Assembly (NCBI GenBank): GCA_003313425.1
Contig: NHZP01000002.1
Location: 2,046,001-2,110,000, forward strand
DNA from: Pseudopyrenochaeta lycopersici
Taxonomy: Eukaryota; Ascomycota; Dothideomycetes; Pleosporales; Pseudopyrenochaetaceae
Direction: 5' to 3'
Length of the DNA stretch: 64,000 nucleotides
Shown: positions 31,289 through 43,242 of the stretch, piece by piece
Layout of the letters: the number at the start of each line of letters is the position of its first letter
Position numbering within the stretch: the stretch's first letter is position 1
Notes under the pieces: model-generated
Seen by the model: only the letters and a program-made list of their open reading frames with translations
What the model was told of the DNA's origin: nothing
Databases searched by the model: none
Made by a program: the position numbers and the translations under genes

Positions 31289-32938
31289 CTGGCGGATGTC
31301 AACAGCAAGCTCTAGTTCGGCCAAAATGTGAAAGGCCAGAGCGTATCGCTGAGGTGGGATTTTGTGTTTGTGGTGGAGCGTGACGCCAGTGGATAAGCCG
31401 GACTTTGGCGGGATCAACACGGCTTTGCTTGTTTCGGAGTATGTCAGGCATGTAGAGCGGCGGTTGGGCAACGTGAGCGTGAGCACTCGCCCAAGGATGA
31501 TGTTGGGAGTCTCGCTTGAAAGTTTCTCTGCTAGGAACAAGCGGTGTCCGCTCCGAGCAGGCAACTCGTGGGAGCGGGGTGTTTGAATGCACGCGGTCGG
31601 CACATGGCAACAGGAAAGGCCGAGTTCCAGACAGAGCGGCAACCCAGTCAACAAGCAACGGCCAAGGCGATCAAGATGACTACAAAACATCAATATCAAA
31701 CAATGCAAGACATGCTGCGATATCGAAGTGGTTCCAAGTAGTTTTGCATCTCGTAATACTTATTTTGCGTTGAAGCATGAGCAGCCAGTGAGAGACGATG
31801 GCACGTGTGCAGAATGCATTTGCGGCTGCAACTGCAGCGATGGGCTCAAGCAGGTGAAGCCGCAGGAGGGCAAGCTCGGTGCAGGAATGTGTAAACCATT
31901 GGGTAGAGGAGGGATACCCATCTCGGGGCAGTCGATGAACTGGAAATTAAGTCGCATCTAGACATGCACGGCGAAATGAAGTGGGAAAACAGCGGTTCAC
32001 AGCGGTGGGACGCGTTATTTTGGCGTGCAGATGCAGACTTCTTTTTTGACAGCATGTCGTCTGCATATGCGCGGCGATTTTCTTGGAGGATGCCAACACA
32101 TCAAGCGCAAGTGCCGGGGTAACGCAGTTGGCCCAACCACTGGACAGCAGTCACGTCAGGAATGCGAGACGGACTGGCGGAGGCGAGCCGCTGAGGAGAC
32201 TCCTCGTCGCCCGCTATGCAGCTGCGACGGAGGCAGCGTGTTTTGAGTGTCTGCTGGTGGGTGGTGATGTTGTGGATGGAGGGGCACTGGGGGAGGGGGT
32301 GAGCACGGGACTCGCCCTTGCCATGGCTCTCATCCCAACGCAGTGCAGTCTGTCTGACCGTAATTGCCCGCGACAGACAGGAGAGCGTCGACGAGTGTCC
32401 TGGCAAGGCGGGGATGACTGGCTTTGGCGACGAGTCCTTCTGAGCTGAGGCATTTGGGCGGGCTGCAGGACGATCCGGCGTGTAGGGGCGCTGATTGGCT
32501 GCACCGGGGAACCGCGATGTGCTGTTCTGCAAGTCATCGTCTGGCCGCATCTCGCGAGCACGCAACAGGATATGAGCGCGCAGGCGGTCTGGGAATGGCC
32601 GGCAATCTGGACGGCGAAGGCCTCGCTACGCCGCCTGCTGGGAGCTCCTCTTCGCAGTCTGGTTGACGCCGTTGAGCTGCAGTCGTGACTTGCCCGCCGT
32701 TTGTTGCAGGGCCTCGAGCGGCGCCCAATCATACGGCGCCCGGCTCGCTACTGTCTCGACAGCACCCAAAGAGTCAAGACGCGCCAGCGCACACGTCGAA
32801 GCAGCGCAGAGTTGCGCCCAAAGCAGCTCTCCCTCTCCCAATACCATCGCTACATCTGGCAATGCGGTAGAGGATCGCTTCTGCCACTCTGAGGACCGCC
32901 GCCTCCGTAGGGCTTCGACGCGGCTCCCTCATGGCGAC
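31289..32938. other. Large intergenic/5' region ahead of the 1749-aa gene
   Basis: 1.65 kb without a supportable gene. Several GC-rich overlapping open frames on both strands (for example 32101-32732) look like composition effects. Part is probably a long promoter and 5' leader of the next gene. Confidence 0.4.
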
Positions 32939-35900
32939 ATGATGATGAGAAGAAGCCAACACTCGGCCTCGCCCTCGGCGCAGGCCCCGTCTCCTCCACG
33001 TACGTTCCTCCTCCTCTTGCACGCTGTGTCTCTCCGCCGTGTCCTGGCCCAATAACTTCGGCCCGGATCAATGCGCTCTGTATGATGAGCTGGCACCCGA
33101 ACCGACGCTGACCTTACTCGCAGCCGTGTCGCCCACCGTCACCCAAATCTCGTCCAGGAGCCACACGCCCTCGCACAGTACAACTGCTGTCGACGACCCG
33201 CCTGCTGAGGCTCCGCCCCGGTCCTCCAGCCCGCCCAGGTCGCCTTCACCTCGCCCCTCCAAGCACCTGCCGTCAACTACCATGGGCAGCCGACCGGGCG
33301 GATCAACAGACAACATCAACAATGACCGCCCGTCGTCGCACCTGCAGCGGCCCATCATGTCCGCCTCCATGTCTGCTCCCGCCGGCCGCCTGCCTCGCCT
33401 GCTCCCGGCCGACCTTTCCTCGTACACAGACACGTACCTGCCCACGGCTGCAATCCCCACCTCGGCCACTTCTCTCGCAGAGCTCGCGCACTTGATCCGT
33501 CTCCAGGGCTATCAGGAGCAGCGCAAAGCCCACTCGCGCGTCCGCCTGCACCGATGGCTGGTCTCGAGCGCCCTCTCCGCACGTCTGGTACATTGCGGAG
33601 AGCTGGCCTACCGCACCCTGGTCGACAACTTTAGATCTGACGACAAGAAGGCCTTTGCCTCGCTGTACACGGCCCTCAACGATGTTCGCAACTCGTGTGA
33701 TGCCACGCGCCAGTACGCATTGCTCGAGCCTGACCTGGAATTCGGCAAGTCCAAAGCCATGAAGAGCGACAAGACTCTTTCTTCCTCTACTTTTCTTAAC
33801 GAAGTCCCCTCCAAGATTTTGGATGATCTTCTGGATTTCATTTCTGAGATTCGCACGAATCCCGACTTTCTTGCTTCTCGTATCTCCAGCCTTTCTTCCC
33901 AAGAACTTGCTTCTTTGTCCTCGTTTCGTCAAGCTATGGATCCTATTGATTCTGTTATGGCCATGCAGGCCCGTGGTAAGAACCTTGGTACCCACAAGCC
34001 GAATCAGCAAGCGGGCAACCCCGTGGAACGTCTTCTCTCGTTCCAGCGGCACGACCCTCTTGCAGCGTTAATCTACACCATCTTCGCCAACTCCTCCGGC
34101 CCAGATTCCGCCGAGGATCTTCGCAGGACCGATGTTTGGGCCACTACTTGCGCCAAACTGATCAAGGACACCAAAATCGGCTCCAACTTCATCAGGACCG
34201 TCCTGGATGTCTGGGCTGGCATGCGGGAATGGCCTGGCAAAGCCAATTTGGAGCTCTATCTAATGCAAGTCCTGCAAGACGGCCAGTTCCTGTTGGAGAA
34301 AGCCGAAGAGCAGTCTGCACGGTCTGGGACACAACCAGCACCACGGAGCACAAAGGACACCATTGCAGCTGATGAATTTTTTGACAGAGCCGTCAAGCGT
34401 CTTTTCGAGGTTGTCGATGATGAGCCTAGCGCTGGAGGTATTCCAGAGGGCGTTCTGGAAATTGGTAATGCCATCCTCCGAAAATTGGATGAAGAGAAGA
34501 ACCTTCGCAAAGCGTCGCAGAATTTCTTCGTTTCCCGTTGGCTATTCTCTACTTTCCTTTTGAATGCCATCATTCATCCAGAGGCATGTCTTAAATCCAT
34601 TTCCTCTATATTTAGCGGACTACTAATTCTAGACAGACCCATGGTATCATGATTGGCCACCACATCAGCGAGCATGCCCGACAGAAGATCCTCAAGGAGA
34701 TTGCTATCCGAGCACAGAAACTTGTCCTGGACATGACCTACAATTGGTGCGACTTTCCATTTGGCTTTCTGTATTACCTCGCAGCTAACATCGCACATAG
34801 GAAGCAGCAAGTTCCTGTTCTCCCGGAGATCCGCACACATATTGAGAACATTCTGGCTCGGTTCAAGCACACCAAGACTCCAGCCAAGCCTATTCTCCTT
34901 CCGGCAAAGGCCATCACTTCTCCTCGGGAAACCGTCGAAGTGCAGCCTTTCATCGTTCTCTCGCCAGCAGATATTGTGACTTTGGTGAATGCCCTCTTCC
35001 CCGAGAAACGCCCTTCGTCTAGCCACCTTGACAAGGGAAGCCAGCGTCAGACAGGATTAATGTCCTCGGCTTCTTCACTGTCTGGCGTGTCTATCCCGTT
35101 CCGCAACGCCGCTCCCTCCACCGGTGATGCGAGCTCCATTCTTAGCGCTAGTGCTTCTTCCATGACTAGCGACCAAACCTCCCGGGAACCTCTTTTGGAC
35201 ACAACGGCAGAAGTTCACACTGAACCCAAAGTTGCGCCAACGGAACTTTATGGACGACGCATAAGAACGGCATGTTCTGAGATGACTCGAATTTTGGGTT
35301 TCGATGCAACCTCTGGATCTTGCCATCCTTGTGCCGAGCGATGGGCTGTTCTCTACATCTCTGCTGACGGAAAGCAGCTGAAGCCACGCATGCGGAAGGA
35401 CTTTGATGATGAGGACGAGCATGACGAAGATTCTCCCGAGAGTGACAGTAGCGATGATGAAGGCGCTGGAGACAGATTTGACCTGGGCCATGACTACCAT
35501 CAGCTCAAGGATGCAATTGCAAAGCTTGTTGAAGAATATGAAATTCCCAAGGAGCTAGCTCCAGACAGCGAATCCAAAAGCTTCAGCAATCGCATGACTA
35601 CGCGCAAGAGTACCCGAGGCAGGGGCATGGTGCGTCACGCCAGCGAGAACCTTGGTTCCCGAAATCCGTATAACTCCACACCGAGTCAAAGCCAGCTTAC
35701 AAACCTGATTGCGAGCCAGAGGAATGTACCTAATCGACATCGCTCCCCACAACATCCGAGGAGCAGCAGCAATCCGCAGGCTCCAGAGAAGCAGGAGAAC
35801 AACTCCGTCCTCGTGACGATGCTCGAGACGGCCATGTATCAAAGCCAAGCACGATCCGACTTTGTCAATGCACACATGTATTTCAAGACCTTACAAAGTC

Positions 35901-38365
35901 TCCGGAGACTCAGCTCCCCAACACTCATCAAGAACGGTTATGCCGCACTTCTTAACTACTTCTCACGGGGTCCTCGTGACCTGCTAAGCAAAGCGGCTAA
36001 CGCAATTGAAGAGTTCGAGGCCTGGTTTGTATGGCTCAAACAGTCTCAAGAGAGATCGGATGCCATGATTGAGGATATGATGCTGAGCTTCAAGAACTTG
36101 CGAGACAAAATGTGGTATATCACGGATGTTCGCACCTCGAAGCCGTACGAAGAGGCGAGGAACGTCGCGATTGCGCTCAAGATTATGGGCCAGCAATCAA
36201 AGTCTGTTGATGGAAAACCTCAGGTTCAACGATCGCGGAACTATTCAAAATCCTCCTCAAACGACTTCCTTTTGAAGAACGAGGCCCAGCTCGTTGAGAT
36301 TATGTCCGCTTCGCAAGACTTTGGAGGCCCCAACAAGCTGTCAGATGAACAGTCTGAGATTACCTTGAGGTGGCTCACACAGTATAGTGTTGAGAACTTT
36401 TGCAAAGGTGAAGAACGAATACACCGCTTCTGTCTAGAGGTCGACAAGTGTGTCACCAAGATTATCGGTGAAGGCCTCATGGACGGGCCTGTACTCTGGG
36501 CCAGTGAGCTGTACAAGCGAGATCAACAAGTCCTGGAAAGTGGACGACAAAAAGGCGACCTCTTCCTCACAGGTGTCGGCACGTTGTCCATTGCAGGGGA
36601 TGAAGAGTACGAAACACATGGTCAACCAGGGTCACGCAGCCATGACTTTGGTCAGCGGCCTAGCCACAGCAGTTTACGTTCAGCTGCGAATCGCAACGGT
36701 TCAAACAGCTTTGACCAGAGTCCCTGGGGAAGGAGCCCGATCGAGTCACATGACTACTTTGGAGGATCATCACCAGTCTTAACGATCGATTCAGTGGCTA
36801 CCTTCTGGTCTCCTTTCCAAACTCAGGCTCAGTCTCCAACTAGTGCCACTAGCATCCGCCCACGTACAGCATCGTCATCTAGGGGGACGGTCATGCTGAA
36901 GCAGTCTGCAAGCGTTAATGAGGACAAGCGTCGCTTTATGCTTGACCTGAAGCAGACCTTGACTGGCTTGTTGTTGAGCGATCTCGGTACGATGGTCTTT
37001 GCGACAGGAAGTGAGACAGACACATGGTTCAGCGGTGACCTGCTTGATGACTGCTTCCAGCGTAGAGATGAGGAGGAGCGTGCGCGTAAGAAGCAGCTGG
37101 CTAAAAAGAAGAGCATGAGGAATGTACGAAAACAAACGATTCCTGATCACCGAAACGTGCCCTTGGAGGCGCTCGGTCGTACTGAACGAAGTCAAGCTGC
37201 GCCGCCTGTTGCGACCTATCAGCATGTTGCAGCTTCAGACGTCCATCACTCGGCTGGCGAACACTCCTCTACCTCTAGCGATGCCACTTCGCGATCGGCC
37301 GGCATTTCCACTGCAAAGAAGGCCGGGCTTCTGGAGTTCCCTTACAATGTTGCTTTTCGACGTCTTCTCAATAAGTTCGAGACACACCCCAACCCCTTTT
37401 CGAAGCTGCATGCTCTATATGAGCTTGAGCTCCTCATCATCGCCTCTCTCTCCTCTCGGTCTGGACGCTCGTACAACAATCGTCGCGAAACACTCCCTCC
37501 AGTCCCTCAGTCGCCCACTCTCGGGGCGATGCCTGAACTCAGTTCGCGTGAGCCAGCCACTCACACTTCCCGCGCGCACAATCTGGAAGAGGCGATTGCC
37601 AACTGTGAAGAGCGTCGCTCTCACAGCATGAACGTGGAAAGGGCGGGCAATGCGTCGCCACTTCCTAATCGTAGTGGTGCTCGATCTCCTGTTGGTCCGC
37701 CGAGCACAGACATGATTGTTGAAGTCATCCAAGGTCTCTTCCGAGATGCAAATATTCGACCAAAGACGCTGTTCAGGGATCTGCAATACATTGCTTCGTT
37801 CGTGCCTGCGCAGATGCTTGACAAAACTGCTCGGGGTAAGGCATTTTGGGATGTTGGCCTTGCCGCGTTAGGTCTCAAGCAAGACGTCTGTCGCATTATG
37901 GTCGAGCTCGTCGATGAAGTCATTACGCAGAGCTCAAAGCGTGATGCTGTTGTCAAGCAAAGCAATGGCGCCACCAGTGAGAAGGCTGGCATTGCGTCAA
38001 CCTTGTCGCCACAGATCGAGGAGCCCATATCCCGCTACACTATGGAAGATGCTGCCCGCATGTTACTCATTACCGCCAAAGAGGGCGATTCTGTCGCCGA
38101 GCGTGAATTGGCTATTTTCTATCTTACCTCACCTGAGCTCGTGCACCGTACTGTGCTGCCGCTCACCAAGCCTAGTGAGGTCTTCAAGACTGAGCTCCTC
38201 AACCGCGAGAGAAAAGCGTCTCAGGATCCTGCACGTAGCGATCCGATGACGATGTGCGTTGCGCAGCACTGGATGGAGCAGAGTATGCGCGGAGGCGATT
38301 TCCTTGCCGGGCAGTATCTGCGCCAAAGAAGCGAAATGGAACACATTAATCCGATCAGGACGTAG
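32939..38365 (+). CDS. Large conserved fungal protein of unknown function (1749 aa)
   Basis: The exons are 32939-32999, 33124-34583 and 34637-38365. The N-terminus (MMMRRSQHSASPSAQAPSPP) and the next 100 residues are Ser/Pro-rich and disordered. A helical region follows (LPRLLPADLSSYTDTYLP, RVRLHRWLVSSALSARLVHCGELAYRTL). The second intron begins GCATGT and contains a perfect TACTAAT branch site; splicing gives HPETHGIMIGHHISEHARQK. Other landmarks are an acidic block (DDEDEHDEDSPESDSSDDE), the central helical ALLNYFSRGPRDLLSKAANAIEEFEAWFVWL and a basic KKQLAKKKSMRNVRKQ. The last 150 residues (AARMLLITAKEGDSVAERELAIFYL, QHWMEQSMRGGDFLAGQYLR) resemble degenerate Sel1-type repeats. I do not recognise a named family. 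It is probably a cytoplasmic scaffold (inference). Confidence 0.82.
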
Positions 38366-39554
38366 TAGCGCTTCGGTTGTCGTTGTTGTTGCAGTTGCAG
38401 TTATTCGTTATCTTGGTATAGCCTGTCGGTCTAACGTCGTCACATTGCGCGCATTACGCTACGACCAGCATGCATAGCGAGGAGAGTCCGGAGTATTCCT
38501 CTTTTATTTATTTCTCCTTTTTTGGCTTTTGGTGTTTCAGCAAGCATGATTCCCCCTATTGCCTTTGCTTTTTTTGTTGCTTTTTTGTTCAAAGCCTTCG
38601 ATACTTCTCTATTCCATTCTCAAGCACCGTCCCGTGGTTGTAAATTCACAAGAATGGATATACTTTTTGTAAATGGGGAAGATGTTGAAGTGGCACTCGT
38701 AATATCCCGGAGATATTGAAGAATGGATTACATGGATGGGCGAAAGGTCTAAAGGATCAATGGAATATATACTGGGATACGTGCACAATGGGCATCAGGA
38801 AATAGCTAACGAATCTTCTTCGACACGGCATATGGGCTGGTATCTGATTTCACATACCATATAGCGTAGATCTCCTGGCACACGGACTGAAATGAAAACA
38901 CATAAATACATGATTCACCATTGCATGATATCTTCAGTCCTGTGTCACACTTTCATCGACAGACGGTGCTTCGAAATCTGGGCGCAAGAGAGGCCATGGA
39001 GATCTGGCTCTTTAAAATGTATGACAGAGCTCCTCACGACTCGCAAAAAGTTTTACAACTGAATTGCGGTGTGATGATATCGTGAATGTGCTTTGGCTAT
39101 GTCTGGAGGAGTGGTATGGTTGTTAGGAAACGTGATTGAGAATGTGGAGCCACGGATGTAGGGATGAATTGAAGAAAGTCGAACGCTAGATCATGTGCGT
39201 GTATTGGCGAGAAGTTGGTAAGATCAGCGAGATAAATACATGGAAGCACAATAGGTTCTATGTGGATGCACTGCATGGCCTAAAATGAGGGATGAGGCCT
39301 CGATTTGCAGCGCCGAGAATGTGACTTAACTAGAATTGTTCAAAATGTACAAGGGTGAGTGAAAAGTGTCTTTTGTCCAAAATTGAGAACTAGTAATGTA
39401 TGTACAGATGGATAGCCTTATCATGCGTTTCTATGAATGAATATGCGTCCATTTACAAAAGTGACCCATGAGATGACCAAACGCCACAAAACGCCCAACA
39501 AAATGAAAACTGTGCGTAATAAAAAGACAGCAGCCTACGGTGAGAATAGTTTGG
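38366..39554. other. 3' regions of two convergent large genes
   Basis: 1.2 kb without a supportable gene. T-rich and A-rich runs just after 38480 and at 39480-39530 are plausible 3' UTR/polyadenylation regions of the 1749-aa (+) and 823-aa (-) genes. Confidence 0.4.
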
Positions 39555-42026
39555 TCATCTCAGCATGTAGCTTAGGTCTGGCAGTCCCCTCAGTATGTCT
39601 TGAATGATTTGATCCTCCTCGGACTTTCGCCTTTGAGCAGAATTCGTTGCGCTGGTAAGCGGCTGCGGAGGCGGCGGTGTCAACGATCGTGGCGGCGAAC
39701 GTGTGAATGCCTTTCGTGAAGAAGAGGTATCAGTAGGCCTTTGTGGTGTTTCAAGAATGGAGGATGAACCTGACTCGCCGTGTTTGGACTGTGATACAAC
39801 CGGCGCTGTGGAAGTGTGAACAGATTCGAAGAAGGAAAAGTCTGCATCTGCCCAGGCATCTATGCCGAGTTCAGTTGATGCGACAACTGGCAAGGGTGGG
39901 GTAGCGGGTCTGGTAGATTCCAACTGTGGCCCACCGGACAAGGACCCGGAAACTCTGTCATCCCCCGTGGTGTCGTTGATCAAGGATCCGGGAAGCGCTT
40001 CCTGTTGCGTAGACGCATTCCAGGGCTCATCAACATACAAGGCTTCCTCTCGTGCTGTATCGGAAGCGGTCCTTCTTGGGGTTGACGATGATAGTGGCTC
40101 CTTCTTGCTTGCTTCAGGGAAAGAAGCGACGGGCCTTTTTGATGGCTTCAAAAGGCCAGGGCCAATGGGAACTTGTTCAATACTAAGGGGTACAAAACTC
40201 TTTGCGCCAAAAAGTGCGGAAGTCGGTGAGATCGTACTCTTGAGGCGGACTATGGGCGAGGCATGCATTGATTCGGGTGATTGATCTTGGGCTGGCGAAG
40301 CTTTGACCGAGTGAGGCGTTGATGCTGGTGTCGATAGCGTATTGTCTCGCGTTGTTGGGAGCGATGTTGAATCTGTTGCAGTCGGCGTGGAGATGGTTGG
40401 GCTCGATACCATTTCACCCCAATCGTCGTCATCATCAATCGACTCCGTCGCGTGCTCTGTTTGTGAGGACTTGCCGGTGTCGAGATGACCGAGACGATCC
40501 AACGGGTCTGGTGTTGTTAAACACGTTTTGGAGGCGGGAAGCGGATTTGGTTTTGCTGCAACCAGTGTTTCATCGACAGGCGTCAGTAATTGCTTCCGTG
40601 TTGCTCCTTCTGACTTGGGTGCTGTAAATCCACCTTCCTTGTCTTGCACCTCTACAGCAATGTGCTGAAAAGCCATGGGAGAAGATGCTGCTGCAATCGT
40701 GGGATTATCATGCTTCCATGGATCGAGAGACGCAGATGGGGAACTCCAAACAAACGCTGCAGGCGTCTTCGTGGACAACGGAGGAAGACTCTGTCTGACT
40801 GGCGCTGATGTGCGCAGTGTAGGGATAGATGATTGCGTTCGTGAGTGTTTACTTGTCGCCCCTAGGTCCACTGAAGCCGGCGTGTCCCAGTAGAAGGACG
40901 CTCTTGCGCCTGGACCAGTTCCAGAGATGCGATCCTCGCGAGCCCATCTCCCTACAACCTTATTGACTTCTGACCTGATGTGTGAATTCGCCCACGTCAC
41001 ACGGATGTGGTTGTCCCCTCCTGCGCCGCTGTTGTATTCTCGCAACGTTTGTTTGCGAGTCAGCCTGTACCAGGCTTTACGTGCCGATGTCGAATATATA
41101 GGATCATCTGCTGCCTCATCCACCTCTTCAAATTCTGGTGTAGCTGGGAACAGCTCGTCTAGTAAGGTAGCATTGAAAACGAACGTAACGTCCGTCCCAG
41201 GATTACGAGTAGTCGTGGCTTGAGGAGCCTTTACCAAGTCACTGTGGGCAGCCTCGTCTGTTTCCACCTTTTCAACCAAGCAATTGGGAGTAGTAGGCAC
41301 AGTCTCTCCTAGACCAGAGTGTTCCGTTGTGGCTGAGCCATCTTCTGAGATATGCCCATGGCCATCCTCATCATTTGTGTCTCCGCTGTCCCGACTAGCA
41401 GGCTGGGCAGGTCGCTGGTCCTCTGTGTGGCCTTCCTTAGAGGCTTGCTCCACTCCAGATGGCCTCCCAGTGGTGCGATCTTCCTCAATCGAAGTTCTAG
41501 GTGATTCGACCAGGGCTTCGTTGTGGCTCGTTTCCGACGGAGACGTTGAGGCACGCGCAGAAGAATCGTCGTCTGGGCGTAAATGGCCTGGAGCGTCGGG
41601 GGATGGGGCATCTTCGAGCTGGATTGTGGCCGATGAGTCCGACGTCTCCGAGAGAACATTGTCTACGTCTTCTGTGACACCCTGGGCGGTTCCAGACCAT
41701 TCGTTTCCTCCAATTGACATGGCGTCCTTGCTCATTTGGGCCGTGTCCCAGCGCACATCGTCCGTTGTGGCGTCATAGCTCTCGATAGTATGTGAGGACG
41801 CTGCGCCTGCCGCTGTCACTTGTGTCGCGTCATCGGTCCCGGATGGCGTCGCCCATTCACCGAATCCGTCATCCTCATTGCCCCATCCGGCGTCGTCCAG
41901 GAAGCCATTCAGAAGTACTGGTGCCGAGGGATTCGTGAGTGGTGGTGGTGTCGTCACCTCGTTTTTAGATGGACTCTTTTGGTCGTCGCCATGGTTGTCT
42001 GCCCAAGGGTCGCCCCAGTGATCCAT
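39555..42026 (-). CDS. Acidic, Trp-motif protein of unknown function (823 aa)
   Basis: This is a single exon starting MDHWGDPWADNHGDD. Most of the protein is Ser/Thr/Pro/Asp-rich and disordered. It is punctuated by short Trp motifs in acidic context: GDPWAD (5-10), AGWGNEDDGFGEW, LDPWKHDN, DDDWGEM and GIDAWADADFSFFE. The only globular-looking block is near residues 315-385: AWYRLTRKQTLREYN, then IRVTWANSHIRSEVNKVVGRW and ASFYWDTP. The end is helical (EEDQIIQDILRGLPDLSYML). I recall unnamed fungal homologues with the same central block, but no function. DPW and acidic Trp motifs are known ligands of clathrin-adaptor ear domains, so an endocytic or trafficking role is possible but is inference. 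Confidence 0.8.
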   Translation of the reverse strand: MDHWGDPWADNHGDDQKSPSKNEVTTPPPLTNPSAPVLLNGFLDDAGWGNEDDGFGEWATPSGTDDATQVTAAGAASSHTIESYDATTDDVRWDTAQMSKDAMSIGGNEWSGTAQGVTEDVDNVLSETSDSSATIQLEDAPSPDAPGHLRPDDDSSARASTSPSETSHNEALVESPRTSIEEDRTTGRPSGVEQASKEGHTEDQRPAQPASRDSGDTNDEDGHGHISEDGSATTEHSGLGETVPTTPNCLVEKVETDEAAHSDLVKAPQATTTRNPGTDVTFVFNATLLDELFPATPEFEEVDEAADDPIYSTSARKAWYRLTRKQTLREYNSGAGGDNHIRVTWANSHIRSEVNKVVGRWAREDRISGTGPGARASFYWDTPASVDLGATSKHSRTQSSIPTLRTSAPVRQSLPPLSTKTPAAFVWSSPSASLDPWKHDNPTIAAASSPMAFQHIAVEVQDKEGGFTAPKSEGATRKQLLTPVDETLVAAKPNPLPASKTCLTTPDPLDRLGHLDTGKSSQTEHATESIDDDDDWGEMVSSPTISTPTATDSTSLPTTRDNTLSTPASTPHSVKASPAQDQSPESMHASPIVRLKSTISPTSALFGAKSFVPLSIEQVPIGPGLLKPSKRPVASFPEASKKEPLSSSTPRRTASDTAREEALYVDEPWNASTQQEALPGSLINDTTGDDRVSGSLSGGPQLESTRPATPPLPVVASTELGIDAWADADFSFFESVHTSTAPVVSQSKHGESGSSSILETPQRPTDTSSSRKAFTRSPPRSLTPPPPQPLTSATNSAQRRKSEEDQIIQDILRGLPDLSYMLR

Positions 42027-43242
42027 TTTCGTGCTGCCGTATCAGGCTTCATAGTGAGTGGCGTATGCTAGAGAAGCATGCATGCCTTTTCCAATCTTGC
42101 GCTGCGGGACTGTGAAGGCGCAATGCAGATCTGAACGTCGCCGGGGTGGGAAGCCAGGTTGCTCGGAGAATGCGGAGGTCCCTGCCAAGGCGGACGCCAT
42201 GTCCGGTCCGTTGTTTCCCCGGCGGACTTCGTACGTTCCGCGTTTCATTGTTCCAAACCACGTTCTCGGTATGTCGACCCTGATGTGTTCAACCTCTTCT
42301 GGCAAGGCCGACACTCACTGAGGAATGGCTTGTATTCACGGAGCTGAGATAGTCGATTTAGTTTCTTAGTAAGGAGGACGACTTCAGATTGTCTTGAGTC
42401 TCTTTTGAGCCATGGAGGTGGACTCGTTCTGTTCCGACCGGTTCATTGACCAAAAGTAATTATATTACCAATCTTGCTTTGTGACAGCCTTGCTCGACCA
42501 TCTCGGCATTTCATATACGATATTATGCTTAGACTTCTGTCAAGCCAAATGTGCCCAAACAAACATACCCCTCTTCGACATGGCCGCCCATACCACTTTT
42601 GTTCGTATCAGTTCTTAGCTTGGTAATGAAAATAATAATCTTCGAGTAGGGCTTTGCTTTAGAAACATTTGAGATTGAAGAGTGGCTGCATTGTCCACTT
42701 ATGTTATTCTGCTGCGATTTGCTTTGCTGAACCGAACTCCTTTAAAACAGGACTATATAACTAAAAGAACACATCCCTTTACTATGAGCACATTCGTGAC
42801 AAATTCGAGGACAAATGCAAGAATACAGCCGGCACGGGGCGATCATTGCGCATGTTGGGGCGAAGATTATATTAGGGAAAGCGTGAGCTTTGGATTGTCT
42901 GTGGAGAGCGTCTCGCGTGTAAATCGAGTTCTGCAGATGTCTATGACTAACTGGAAGTCACCGCTCAACCAACCACAGACAAACCGACTTATGCGAAGAG
43001 TGACTTGGCGGTAGAATAAGAAGCAGCTTTTGAGCTCGCAATGCAGGGTATACTAATATGGTAACGTACCGGCGAGAAACCCGAATCTCAAGATCAGGGC
43101 TTTACTAAAATAACCCTAACGCCGTTTGACTATGCAGCTGTCAAAAATTCTGGAAAAGATGGCCGGTCCAAGCAAATTATTCGCTAATATAAGCGAAAAC
43201 CGTATGCATCAAATCATGGGTACGCCAAATGCATGAGCGCTG
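42027..43242. other. Gene-free 1.2 kb
   Basis: The left part is the promoter of the 823-aa gene. The right part, near 43243, is the 3' region of the MFS gene. No further coding feature could be supported. Confidence 0.4.

Noticed and set aside
31049..31708. 219-aa minus-strand frame
   Set aside because: Largely antisense to PPX1 and then low-quality sequence; no family resemblance.
32101..32732. Overlapping GC-rich frames on both strands
   Set aside because: Codon choice on all frames looks random; more likely promoter/leader of the 1749-aa gene.
41284..41778. 164-aa plus-strand frame
   Set aside because: Antisense shadow of the disordered Ser/Asp-rich 823-aa protein.
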